Shown here piece by piece: positions 1 to 9,006 of a stretch of 33,367 nucleotides of DNA (its first letter is position 1; every line of letters begins with the position of its first letter). Both the position numbers and the translations under genes were made by a program. The DNA lies in contig JAITDE010000087.1 in NCBI GenBank assembly GCA_031282735.1, positions 1 through 33,367 of the forward strand. Reading direction: 5' to 3'. Below the pieces are notes generated by a model. It made no database searches, had not been told where the DNA came from, and saw only the letters and a program-made list of their open reading frames with translations. This DNA is from Oscillospiraceae bacterium (lineage in GTDB: Bacteria > Bacillota > Clostridia > Oscillospirales > Acutalibacteraceae).

Positions 1-275
1 GGCGCGTCATAGAGATTTGCCAGCGCGATGGCGCGTTCGGCTTCCGCCAGAGCCTCTTTGAGGCGTTCGGGATATTGCAAACTGCTTGCACCGGAAACGC
101 AACTAATTTCGAGTTTGCCCGTTTGCAGTTTTTTGAGCGCGTCAAAGAGTTCCTTTGACGGCGTGTCTTCATAGCCGCGCAGTTCAATGCCGTGGAATCC
201 AACGTCCTTTGCCATATTCGCCATGTCCTGCCACGACAAATCGGGGCAGCCGAGCGATGAAAAAGCCAGTTTCAT
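1..275 (-). CDS. Sugar phosphate isomerase/epimerase, TIM-barrel (partial, C-terminus outside window)
   Basis: The reverse strand encodes the first 91 residues of a protein that runs off the window edge. It begins MKLAFSSLGCPDLSWQDM and contains GFHGIELRG, the first beta strand and the strand-2 region typical of xylose-isomerase-like TIM barrels (sugar phosphate isomerase/epimerase family). Members interconvert or epimerise sugars or hydroxy-keto acids using a divalent metal; the metal ligands lie beyond the edge, so the substrate cannot be inferred. The ATG is supported by a GGAGG seven bases upstream. It lies downstream of the DUF4838 gene on the same strand, separated by a 3'-UTR repeat, which suggests a carbohydrate-related cluster. 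The family call is fairly sure; the specific activity is unknown. Confidence 0.8.
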   Translation of the reverse strand, partial: MKLAFSSLGCPDLSWQDMANMAKDVGFHGIELRGYEDTPSKELFDALKKLQTGKLEISCVSGASSLQYPERLKEALAEAERAIALANLYDA

Positions 276-321
276 GCAACCCTCCAGTTAATTATTTATT
301 TTAAGTATGCAGCTGTCATGT

Positions 322-480
322 TCAGCCTGTGGAAATTTTTCACGGGCTTTTAGTGATTGCGCAAATATACATCAGTCTAAAAATGATCGCGCGAAGCGGC
401 AAAAGTCTTTTTGCTTACTTTTTCTTCAGAAAAAGTAAGTCAGAAAAAGTAAGTCAGAAAAAGTAAGGCGGAAAAAGCAG
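322..480 (-). repeat. 3'-UTR repeat element, copy 1 (after DUF4838 gene)
   Basis: Read on the minus strand, it starts shortly after the DUF4838 stop. In order it shows repeated CTTACTTTTTCTGA units, a perfect 12-bp hairpin (CTTACTTTTTCT / AGAAAAAGTAAG), then AAAAAGACTTTTGCC, GCTTCGCGCGATCATTTT, TTTGCGCAATCACTAAAA, and a degenerate GCCCGTGAAA hairpin. About 80 bases (roughly 358-438) match copy 2 with a single difference. The final terminator stem is imperfect here (CCACAGGC arm) and lacks a T-run on the minus strand, so it may have lost terminator activity. Confidence 0.85.
427..468. repeat. 14-bp tandem repeat inside copy 1
   Basis: Three direct units of CAGAAAAAGTAAGT (the third ends in G) lie head to tail, followed by a partial fourth unit. 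They are a local expansion of one arm of the repeat element's hairpin, because the other copies carry only one or two of these units. Confidence 0.85.
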
Positions 481-495
481 AGCGTTTTGCCGCCA

Positions 496-2391
496 TCAAT
501 TGTTCCGCCATGTGCTTGGCGGGTTGAAAAAATTGGGGTTTTCGGTGAGCATGGCATTTTCGCCGCCCTCGCAGTAGCGTGTGATGCCGAAAGCCTTAAA
601 ATCGTTGTAAAGCGCTTCGTTTGCCGCCATGCGCTCTGCTGTCGGCAGTGTCCAGCCGAATTCGGCGACTTGGTTGCAGCCTTTCCAAAAACGCCAGCTC
701 AGTTGAGAGCGCAATACGTTTTGCTTGCGTGTTTCGCTGTCCGCCAACGCAATCGCTTTTTCCCAAAGCGCGTCGGCGTAGGCGATCTGATTCGGTTTCA
801 AGTCCAAAAGAGCCTTGTCGGTGGGCTGAACACCAATGCCAACTTTCCGATGCGTGCCAATTAGCGACGGCGTTCCCGCGTTTTCGCCGACAAAATCAAT
901 GAACTCCCGCATATATTGCCAGCCCGCGCCGTAGTACGCCTTCAAAAACCCATTCATCTCCGCGTCATAATCCAAATTGGGATTGAACATCAGACGCGAA
1001 AGCAGATAGGCGCGCAGTTCAGCGAATTCGGAGTTGCATTCGCTTGCCGTGTAGTTGCCCTCTTCGTAGACACCTTTCACATGATTTTCCACGAAGAACT
1101 GCATGTTCGGTTGCAAGACCTCAAAATCGGAAAAAATGACGTTGTAATGACCGTAATCTGTGGTGTAATCCCAAATATAAAGGCGATTGCAAATTTTGCT
1201 CCAATCCACAATATCTTTGGCAAAGCTTGTGTTTTCGGGGCAGTCGGGGTCATTGAGCGGATGCGCAAAACAACATTCGATGGAGCACAAACGCACGATG
1301 ACATTGGGCAGCGGTTTCGTGACGACCGGTGCGGTGCGCGTGTATTGGTAGGCAAACGTATCGATGACGACCTCGGGATAATCCGCGGCGATGTCGGCGG
1401 CGATGGCGTTGACAAAACGGAGCATTGTGCCCGCGTGCGATCCCTCAGCCGCGTCGACCGCCTTGCAGTTGGCACACTCGCAGTAGTCGCCGTTGTCGGC
1501 CTGTGTTACCGAAATAATTTGCATTCCGTTGCCGTTGGCGCAGTAGTCGCGCACCTGCTCAATCATTTTTTCCAAAACCTGCGGGTTTGTGAGGCAAAGC
1601 TGGTTGGGAACACGGGCGTTTTTGCTTCTCCTGAACGCGTACCATTCGGGGTGCGCCTCAAAAAAATCCGCGGGCTTTATGAATTGGTTGATGATCGTGT
1701 GCGCAAACGAACCGTTGTAACCCACGTTGCCGCCCAATTCCGCGGGCAATGTGCGGTAGACACTGGAGTTCAAGCCGTTCGCGACGCTGTAGGTCAAGTC
1801 GCGCGGGCTGATCCAATCCGTTTCGCGGTAATCGAGCGGCGGCACGTAACATTCCTCTTTTACGTCCGCGATTTCAGCCGCCCCCTCCGGAATGACTTTC
1901 AGCGTGCTGGTGTACCAATGGCAATCAAAGTATTCCTCCAAAAAACGATAGACACCATAAAGTGTGCCGCGCGGTTGTCCGCCCGTGATGCTGATATCCT
2001 CCCCAACCTGCGCGATGCGGTAGCCCTCCGCGCCCAAATCGGCGACTGAAAGCGTGCTTGCCGCGCCAATCAAAAATTCTTTTGCGGCTGTCGCTTCGCC
2101 CTCTTGCGCGGTGTAGGTCCGTCCGGTGATTTGCGTCAGCGTTTCCGCCAGCACATTGGCGGCGGTAACTTCGGCGGCAATCGCGTCTGGAGCGTAGACA
2201 ATCGCGTAATCCGCAATCGAATGTTTTTGCACGACGGCGGGCGGCGTCTCCCGTTCAGGGACGAACGGATCAATCGGCGGATAAAGCATTTCTGTAAACG
2301 GTGTCACGACAAACCCCACAATCACAAGCAACCAATCCAGAATTCGTATGCCAAAGGTTTTGAGACATTCCAAAATACTTGCCCAATCCAT
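496..2391 (-). CDS. Membrane-anchored DUF4838 protein with GH67-N-like domain
   Basis: This 631-residue protein starts at an ATG seven bases after a GGAGG. Residues 14-34 form one hydrophobic segment, likely a signal anchor that places the rest outside the cell. Residues about 60-160 resemble the N-terminal domain of family-67 alpha-glucuronidases (GTLYGVYRFLE at 142-152). The remainder is DUF4838, with its Cys cluster at C304, C306 and C309 and an EGNYT segment. DUF4838 proteins are common in polysaccharide-degrading Clostridia and Bacteroidota and are suspected glycan-active enzymes, but no reaction is established. The gene follows the YhhN-like gene by 24 bases, so the two are probably co-transcribed. 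A 3'-UTR repeat follows it. Confidence 0.85.
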   Translation of the reverse strand: MDWASILECLKTFGIRILDWLLVIVGFVVTPFTEMLYPPIDPFVPERETPPAVVQKHSIADYAIVYAPDAIAAEVTAANVLAETLTQITGRTYTAQEGEATAAKEFLIGAASTLSVADLGAEGYRIAQVGEDISITGGQPRGTLYGVYRFLEEYFDCHWYTSTLKVIPEGAAEIADVKEECYVPPLDYRETDWISPRDLTYSVANGLNSSVYRTLPAELGGNVGYNGSFAHTIINQFIKPADFFEAHPEWYAFRRSKNARVPNQLCLTNPQVLEKMIEQVRDYCANGNGMQIISVTQADNGDYCECANCKAVDAAEGSHAGTMLRFVNAIAADIAADYPEVVIDTFAYQYTRTAPVVTKPLPNVIVRLCSIECCFAHPLNDPDCPENTSFAKDIVDWSKICNRLYIWDYTTDYGHYNVIFSDFEVLQPNMQFFVENHVKGVYEEGNYTASECNSEFAELRAYLLSRLMFNPNLDYDAEMNGFLKAYYGAGWQYMREFIDFVGENAGTPSLIGTHRKVGIGVQPTDKALLDLKPNQIAYADALWEKAIALADSETRKQNVLRSQLSWRFWKGCNQVAEFGWTLPTAERMAANEALYNDFKAFGITRYCEGGENAMLTENPNFFNPPSTWRNN

Positions 2392-2415
2392 TTTTATTCC
2401 TCCAAATCTATTGCG

Positions 2416-3216
2416 TCAACTGTCAATCAGCGTCACAAGCGACCATGCTATGGTGAACTGCGCACCATAATATAAAATGTAGTTCATCACATAATCAATC
2501 GGTCTTGTTTTGCCGCCGAAGTATGTGCCGGAAAGAACAAGATCCGAAAACAAGAACAGTGTGCCGCCGATGCCCAGCATCAGCGCGGGCGTTTTGAAAA
2601 ACCAAAGTCTGTCGCCGGGAACAAAATTGGCGAAGGCGGTCAGCAGGGACAAGGCGACAAAAAAGGTGAGCGCAAAACAGTAAGCGACCACGATTTTTTT
2701 GAACCTGCCGTAACGCATGTGCATCAGCTTTTCAGTCGCGTAAACAATCGCGGCAACTGCGGCGGAAATGCCTGCGGCCAAAAGGACGCGTTTCCAGTTG
2801 ATGCCGTAATAGGCAAACAATCCCGCAATGAAAGCCACATGCCCTACAAAAAACGAAGCGAACCCCATGAACATATAACGCTCTTTGTGATCTTCATGCA
2901 TATCCTTCAGATCAAGCACGATGTCGCCAATCAGCCCGCAAACCAATCCAAAGAGCACACAGGCGATGAGCAGGACGCTGCCCTTGCCGAACGGAACATA
3001 TTCGTTGCGCAGTCCGCGCGCGGCGGCGACATCGAACGCAATCAACGCGGACGCAATCAACGCGGTTGCGATAAACAACGCACTCAGCCCCGTTTTGACG
3101 CATAACGCCGAAAAACCGGTTTTTTTGACACGCAAAGCGATATAAACCCCAAGCAGAACCGCGCCGACGACCGTTGCAATCACAAGCGCCGACGAAAGCA
3201 AAACAGTGATATCCAT
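2416..3216 (-). CDS. YhhN/TMEM86-family membrane protein (possible lysoplasmalogenase)
   Basis: A 266-residue polytopic membrane protein with about eight hydrophobic segments. Family features visible are GLIGDIVLD, FFVGHVAFI, GIGGTLFLFSDLVL and the C-terminal YYGAQFTIAWS, with the conserved Asp of GDI and of SDL that form the putative active site. Characterised relatives (TMEM86B, some bacterial YhhN) hydrolyse the vinyl ether of lysoplasmalogens; many anaerobic Clostridia make plasmalogens, so a lipid-turnover role is plausible but inferred. I chose the ATG at 3216, with GGAGG ten bases upstream; an in-frame TTG at 3225 sits too close to that site. The gene is divergent from the FAD-dependent reductase gene at 3414 and leads into the DUF4838 gene. 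Confidence 0.75.
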   Translation of the reverse strand: MDITVLLSSALVIATVVGAVLLGVYIALRVKKTGFSALCVKTGLSALFIATALIASALIAFDVAAARGLRNEYVPFGKGSVLLIACVLFGLVCGLIGDIVLDLKDMHEDHKERYMFMGFASFFVGHVAFIAGLFAYYGINWKRVLLAAGISAAVAAIVYATEKLMHMRYGRFKKIVVAYCFALTFFVALSLLTAFANFVPGDRLWFFKTPALMLGIGGTLFLFSDLVLSGTYFGGKTRPIDYVMNYILYYGAQFTIAWSLVTLIDS

Positions 3217-3331
3217 AACAAGCAAGCCTCCACAATCATGAAATTTTTCCAGCGCAATCTATTATAGCAAAGAATGAATGCAAATGCAATTGTTTTTCGG
3301 TTAAAAAAGCACATTTTAGCTAAAAATTAAC

Positions 3332-3360
3332 TTGCATTTGACGCCGTTTTCATGTATACT
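3332..3360 (+). promoter_or_regulatory. Sigma-A type promoter for the FAD-dependent reductase gene
   Basis: TTGCAT (3332-3337) and TATACT (3355-3360) are separated by 17 bases. They lie about 50 bases upstream of the GTG start at 3414, in the AT-rich gap between the divergent genes. Confidence 0.65.
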
Positions 3361-3413
3361 TCTTGGTAGATCAATTGCGGTTTGCCGCAAAGTAAAGAAA
3401 GGGTTATGAGTGA

Positions 3414-4832
3414 GTGAAAACGGAATACGACGTATTGGTTCTGGGGAGCGGACCGGTTGGCATGATGTTTGCCAAAATGATGGCGGAAAAAGGATTTTCA
3501 GTCGCCGCGGCGGATGCGGCAAAAAAGGAAGAGTTGGGCGACACCCCAAAGATTTTTCACGCGGATGTTGACAAGTTCCTGCGATACGGTTTGCCCGAGC
3601 CGCGACCGGGCGACCCCGATTACGCCGACGAGTTCAAAGAGGGACTTTATCGTTCACCCTACGACAGGCACGAAAAAGTGAGCCATTGCAGGAATTTCCT
3701 TTTGCGGCAACCGGAGTTTTTGGCGCGGTTGCGCGGGATTGCGGAAGCGGCGGGCGCGGAGTTTTTTTATGAAACGGCTTTTGTCGATTTTCTTCTGGAT
3801 GAAAACGAGAGCATCCATGGCGCGAAACTACGGACGACCGACGGCATACGCCAAGTGAAAGCCCGCTTGACGGTCGACGCCACGGGCAAAGCGGCCGCCG
3901 CCCGCCGCAAAGTGCGCAAGGGCACGGCGGACGACTGGGAACTGACCAATCGCGATTTGTTTTATATCTATTTGCACTATGTCAAACTGAAAAATCCCGA
4001 AAAAGATAAACCCGCCGCGCCCATTCATTACGCGCAATACAAAACATGGATTGGACAATCGGGCGAAGACGACGGTTGCCTTTTCGGCGCGGCGGCGAAT
4101 TTGTCGTTTGAATACGCCGAAAAATGCCTGAACGCGTTCAAAAAGAACGTGCCGCTACCCGAATACACCCTAGTCCGCACCGAAACAGGCGCGACGCCCT
4201 ATCGGCATCCGTCTTATTCCATGGTCGCCGATGGTTTTTTGGCGGTCGGCGATTCGGTTTGCATGACGAAGCCGTTCAGCGGCGAGGGGATTACAGCCAG
4301 CTGGGTGGGTTGTGAACACGCCGCCGCGGCCGCCGAAACAGCCATGGCAAACGGGGCGTATCCGACGGAAGAGGCCCTTTGGAACTACAACGTGACATAT
4401 GCCCGCACACAGGCGGCCGATTTTGCTTACATCAACGCCGTGCTTGCCAACGCCGCCGACACCGACGCGGACGAAAACGAATATATGTTCGCGCATGATA
4501 TCGTCTTCAACGACGCCGCGCTCACCCAAGCGAACGTGCACTATAATTATGACGTGCCTTTCTCCGAGGTAATCAAACTGCTGGGACGACTGATCGTCGG
4601 CGTTTTGACGCGGCATATCGCGGGCAAATCGCTCAAACTGATGTTACGCGGCATTATCTACGCAACGTTGGCGCGGGCGCATTACCGCAAATTCCCCAAA
4701 AAGGTTGCGGGCTTTGCCAAATGGAAGGCGAAAGCGGAAAAAATCTGGAGCAAAACGGGCACGCTGTGCGACATTTTGGAGCGTACACAGTTCGATGAGG
4801 CACGGGCGACCAAAAGTTCACTTGCGGTCTGA
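3414..4832 (+). CDS. FAD-dependent oxidoreductase, geranylgeranyl-reductase-like
   Basis: This 472-residue flavoprotein has an N-terminal Rossmann motif GSGPVG (residues 11-16), the mid-chain VDATGK motif (154-159) that contacts FAD, and a C-terminal AVGDSVCMTKPFSGEGI region (277-293) with the conserved GD that closes over the FAD. This domain order is that of the geranylgeranyl reductase / p-hydroxybenzoate-hydroxylase superfamily, which reduces prenyl double bonds or hydroxylates substrates. I cannot see the substrate. The GTG start is set by an in-frame context with AAAGGG upstream; the nearby ATG at 3406 is out of frame and stops at once. A metallophosphoesterase gene follows after 37 bases. 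Its position across from a YhhN-like lipid enzyme hints at membrane-lipid chemistry, which is inference only. Confidence 0.75.
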   Translation: MKTEYDVLVLGSGPVGMMFAKMMAEKGFSVAAADAAKKEELGDTPKIFHADVDKFLRYGLPEPRPGDPDYADEFKEGLYRSPYDRHEKVSHCRNFLLRQPEFLARLRGIAEAAGAEFFYETAFVDFLLDENESIHGAKLRTTDGIRQVKARLTVDATGKAAAARRKVRKGTADDWELTNRDLFYIYLHYVKLKNPEKDKPAAPIHYAQYKTWIGQSGEDDGCLFGAAANLSFEYAEKCLNAFKKNVPLPEYTLVRTETGATPYRHPSYSMVADGFLAVGDSVCMTKPFSGEGITASWVGCEHAAAAAETAMANGAYPTEEALWNYNVTYARTQAADFAYINAVLANAADTDADENEYMFAHDIVFNDAALTQANVHYNYDVPFSEVIKLLGRLIVGVLTRHIAGKSLKLMLRGIIYATLARAHYRKFPKKVAGFAKWKAKAEKIWSKTGTLCDILERTQFDEARATKSSLAV

Positions 4833-4869
4833 TATAAAGTGCGTAAAAGATTGAAAAGAGGAGAAAAGC

Positions 4870-6069
4870 ATGAGCAAAGCATCGCGTTTTTTTAGGATAC
4901 TGAGCATTTTCATGGCATTGGTTTTGGTTTTTTCGGTTTGCGCCGCGGCGGCGACCCGCACCGAGCCGATCGACAAAAAAATCCAATTCAACAGCGACGG
5001 CAAGTTTAAAATCCTGCAAATTTCCGATACCCAAGACATCCTGTTCCCGCGTTCCGTCATGATCCAATATATTGAAAGCCTGTTGGATCAAGTACAACCC
5101 GATTTGGTGATATTCACGGGCGACAACACCGAGGATTTTTCGTTCATCACAGGTACGGTCAGATATGCCCTCAATTGGATTTTGGAACCCGTCAACGCGC
5201 GGGGGATTCCGTTCACGTTCGCGTTCGGCAACCACGACGCGTTTATCCCGCAGCTGAAAGATCGCACGTTCCAATATTACACCGCGTATGAAAATTGCCT
5301 TGCGTACGACGACAATCCCGCCATATTCGGCACCGGCAACCACAATTTGTTCATCTACGACAAAGACGGCAAAAATCCCGCGTTTAACCTTTGGATGATC
5401 GACTCGAACGCTTATGACCTGCAATCGTTTGCGTATGACTATGTGCACGAAGATCAAGTGCAATGGTTCAAGGACAAGGCCGCCGCCATCAAAGCGGAAT
5501 ACGGCAATGTTCCATCGTTCGCTTTCCAGCACATCACCGTTCCCGAGGTCTACGAGTTGCTTTTGCCTGCTGAAGACGGCGGCACGAACACGAAAGATTA
5601 CAACGGCAAAAAATACGCGCAAGCACTTGATCCAACCAAAGCCGTCGGTCATTTGGGCGAGTTCCCCTGTCCGCCCGTCGTCAACACAGGAGAATTCCAA
5701 GCGTTTGTGGACGACGGCAATGTGGTCGCGTTTTTTGCGGGACATGATCATGTGAACAATTTCATCGGCAATGTGAACGGGATCGACATCGTGCAAACAC
5801 CGGGCATCACTTTTGCGAACTACGGCGAAGAGGGTGTGCGCGCCACACGCGTGATTACATTGGATGAATCCGATTTGAGCACATACACAACAACCACCCT
5901 CACATACGAAGATGTGCTCGGCGGCATGGAAAACTATGAAGCGACTTATAGTCTGGGCAGCAGCCTGTTCGGCGGCGTGATTTCATTGCTTGCAATGATC
6001 GCGAAACTATTTGGGTACAGCGAATTTGAAGTGCTTGACATCATCACAGAGTTCTTTGTTTCGCTTTAA
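4870..6069 (+). CDS. Secreted calcineurin-like metallophosphoesterase
   Basis: A 399-residue protein with a clear signal peptide (residues 1 to about 27, hydrophobic core IFMALVLVFSV, then AAAA). The metallophosphoesterase motifs appear in order: ISDTQD (D53, Q55), GDNTED (D85), GNHD (121-123), FQHI, and GHDH. A Gln at the usual second metal position, as in DxQ, is common among secreted members. Substrates of this group include phosphomonoesters and nucleotides, and none can be chosen here. After the catalytic domain there is a 35-residue hydrophobic/amphipathic tail (from about residue 363) that could hold the enzyme at the membrane. The start is well supported by GAGGAG eight bases upstream. 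The TIM-barrel gene follows after 26 bases, so the three plus-strand genes likely form an operon. Confidence 0.85.
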   Translation: MSKASRFFRILSIFMALVLVFSVCAAAATRTEPIDKKIQFNSDGKFKILQISDTQDILFPRSVMIQYIESLLDQVQPDLVIFTGDNTEDFSFITGTVRYALNWILEPVNARGIPFTFAFGNHDAFIPQLKDRTFQYYTAYENCLAYDDNPAIFGTGNHNLFIYDKDGKNPAFNLWMIDSNAYDLQSFAYDYVHEDQVQWFKDKAAAIKAEYGNVPSFAFQHITVPEVYELLLPAEDGGTNTKDYNGKKYAQALDPTKAVGHLGEFPCPPVVNTGEFQAFVDDGNVVAFFAGHDHVNNFIGNVNGIDIVQTPGITFANYGEEGVRATRVITLDESDLSTYTTTTLTYEDVLGGMENYEATYSLGSSLFGGVISLLAMIAKLFGYSEFEVLDIITEFFVSL

Positions 6070-6095
6070 GATTTTTGCTTGAAAGGGAAACTGAA

Positions 6096-6887
6096 ATGAT
6101 GATTATGACATGTTCGGGCGGTTGGGTGCACGGCAATTACGCCGAAAAGATCCGCGCCGCCGCAAAACTCGGTTACAAAGCGGTCGAACCTCTGTGCTGG
6201 CTGGGCGAGGATCTGCGCGCCGCGCGTCAAGCAATGGACGAAACAGGCTGTGTCATTTCGTGTATTCTCATTCAGTCGGCAAACCGCGAAATAGCCCGCT
6301 TGATTGACAACAGCCATGGCATTGTGCACGAAGACGCAAAGGAGGCGTTCGCCGCCGCCCTTGCCGAAACCATCGCCGCCGCCAAGGTTTTGGGGTGCAA
6401 AAAGATTGTTTTTACATCGGGCAACGAGCGTTTTGATGTCAGCCGCGCAGCTCAGCACCACAACATCATTGCGGCGATTCAAAACGCACTGCCGCTGTTG
6501 GAGGACACGGGTATCACCATCGTACTCGAACCGCTCAACGCGCTTGCGGATCACAAGGGCTATTACCTCACAACCTCGCGCGAGTGCGCCGAGGTTATCC
6601 GCGCCGTCAACCACAGCCAGGTGAAGATGCTCTTCGACGTTTATCACCAGCAGATCACCGAGGGCAATTTGATGAACAACATCACCGCCTATGCCGCCGA
6701 AATCGGACACTATCACTTGGGCGACGTTCCGGGGCGCAACGAACCGGGTACGGGCGAAATCAACTACAAAAACGTACTCCGCGCAATCAAAGCGACGGGC
6801 TACGACAATTTTGTTGTGTTGGAATGCGGTTGCACGGGATCGGTTGAAGAGGTCTCGCCGCGCATGTTCGCGCTCTTGGAAGAATAG
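6096..6887 (+). CDS. Hydroxypyruvate isomerase-like TIM-barrel protein
   Basis: The 263-residue protein matches the hydroxypyruvate isomerase / sugar phosphate isomerase family. The metal and catalytic residues are all visible: E145 in VLEPLN, D181 and H184 in FDVYHQQ, H207 before the loop DVPGRNEPGTGEINY (R214, E216), and E243 in VVLECG. The PGR.EPGTGEI loop is the Hyi-type signature. Known Hyi interconverts hydroxypyruvate and tartronate semialdehyde; relatives act on other short hydroxy-keto acids or ketohexoses, so the substrate is open. I use the ATG at 6096, with AAGGG eight bases upstream; a TTG at 6075 would extend it by seven residues without a good ribosome site. It is convergent with the ATP synthase operon. 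Confidence 0.85.
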   Translation: MMIMTCSGGWVHGNYAEKIRAAAKLGYKAVEPLCWLGEDLRAARQAMDETGCVISCILIQSANREIARLIDNSHGIVHEDAKEAFAAALAETIAAAKVLGCKKIVFTSGNERFDVSRAAQHHNIIAAIQNALPLLEDTGITIVLEPLNALADHKGYYLTTSRECAEVIRAVNHSQVKMLFDVYHQQITEGNLMNNITAYAAEIGHYHLGDVPGRNEPGTGEINYKNVLRAIKATGYDNFVVLECGCTGSVEEVSPRMFALLEE

Positions 6888-6910
6888 GGGAAAACGCAAA
6901 CATCTCTGAT

Positions 6911-7128
6911 AAAGCAAAAGCCCGTGAAACTTTTCACGGGCCTTTAGTGATCGCGCAAATATCCGGCAGTCTGCAAACGACCGCGCGCCCCTGCGGGGAG
7001 CAGTCGCTTCGCGCTGTCATATTTGGTCCGCGCAAATATAAATCAGTCTAAAAATGATCGCGCGAAGCGGCAAAAGTCTTTTTGCTTACTTTTTCTTCAG
7101 AAAAAGTAAGGCAGAAAAAGAAAGGCGC
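6911..7128 (-). repeat. 3'-UTR repeat element, copy 2 (after atpC), with internal duplication
   Basis: On the minus strand it begins directly after the atpC stop. It carries the hairpin CTTACTTTTTCT/AGAAAAAGTAAG, AAAAAGACTTTTGCC, GCTTCGCGCGATCATTTT and TTTGCGCG. It then repeats the central module in diverged form (GACAGCGCGAAGCGAC, GCGCGCGGTCGTTTGCAGAC, ATATTTGCGCGATCACTAAA) before the terminator stem. This makes it the longest copy. It fills the gap between the convergent hyi-like and atpC genes. Confidence 0.85.
6920..6945. terminator. Bidirectional rho-independent terminator in repeat copy 2
   Basis: GCCCGTGAAA (6920-6929) pairs perfectly with TTTCACGGGC (6932-6941). The stem is followed by CTTT on the plus strand and by TTTTGCTTT on the minus strand. 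It can end both the plus-strand hyi-like transcript and the minus-strand atp operon transcript. Confidence 0.75.
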
Positions 7129-7545
7129 CTATTTGTTATATTGCTGCGTGTGCGTCACGCGCAAACGCGCCATTGCGCGGGCAAGCGCGATTTTGTTTGT
7201 TCTGTATTCGCGTGTGCTGGTTTTTTGGCGCAGTTTTTCGCTGGCTCTCTGCATCACGGCGGCGGCGCGCGCAATGTCGATATCGCTCGGGAATTCGCAG
7301 GCTTGTGTGAAAATCACCACCCCTTTGTGGCTCACCTCCATGAATCCTTCCGACAAAAACGCCTCTTTCCATTCGCCGTCGATGTTGAGTTGAATTGATC
7401 CGACGTTGAGCGGTGTAACCAAAGGCGCATGGTTCGCGAGCACACATAACTCGCCGTCCGGCGTGCCCACAATCACGCCCTGCGTCTCGCCCGTGTAAAA
7501 CGAGTGTTCGGGCGTTATGATATCAATATGAAAAAAAGCCGCCAT
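7129..7545 (-). CDS. atpC: F1Fo ATP synthase epsilon subunit
   Basis: A 138-residue epsilon subunit of the F1 central stalk. The N-terminal beta sandwich is recognisable from FHIDIITPE, GTPDGELCVLANHAPLVTPL and FLSEGFMEVSHKGVVIF. Residues about 88-138 are the two C-terminal helices that regulate ATP hydrolysis, rich in Arg and Lys here. Length is normal for the family. The gene is the last of the atp operon, 12 bases after atpD, and is followed at once by repeat copy 2, which supplies the operon terminator. A GGGGAGAGAC stretch lies upstream of the ATG. Confidence 0.95.
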   Translation of the reverse strand: MAAFFHIDIITPEHSFYTGETQGVIVGTPDGELCVLANHAPLVTPLNVGSIQLNIDGEWKEAFLSEGFMEVSHKGVVIFTQACEFPSDIDIARAAAVMQRASEKLRQKTSTREYRTNKIALARAMARLRVTHTQQYNK

Positions 7546-7557
7546 TGTCTCTCCCCG

Positions 7558-8982
<1,425 letters not shown>

Positions 8983-9006
8983 TTACCAAAGGGAAGTCAC
9001 TATCTA

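Noticed and set aside
427..480. CRISPR-like direct repeats in the first intergenic region
   Set aside because: Units are 14 bases and contiguous without spacers, and no cas gene is present. They belong to the 3'-UTR repeat.
916..2049. Long plus-strand open frame opposite the DUF4838 gene
   Set aside because: It is antisense to a well-supported gene, has no ribosome site, is rich in Arg, Val and Gly as expected from the reverse of the opposite codons, and matches no family.
4654..5796. Minus-strand open frame of 380 codons opposite the metallophosphoesterase
   Set aside because: It overlaps two supported plus-strand genes with clear motifs and signal peptide, and its own translation has no domain.
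6066..6917. Minus-strand open frame opposite the hydroxypyruvate-isomerase-like gene
   Set aside because: The plus-strand gene has all metal and substrate residues; the antisense product has no recognisable domain.
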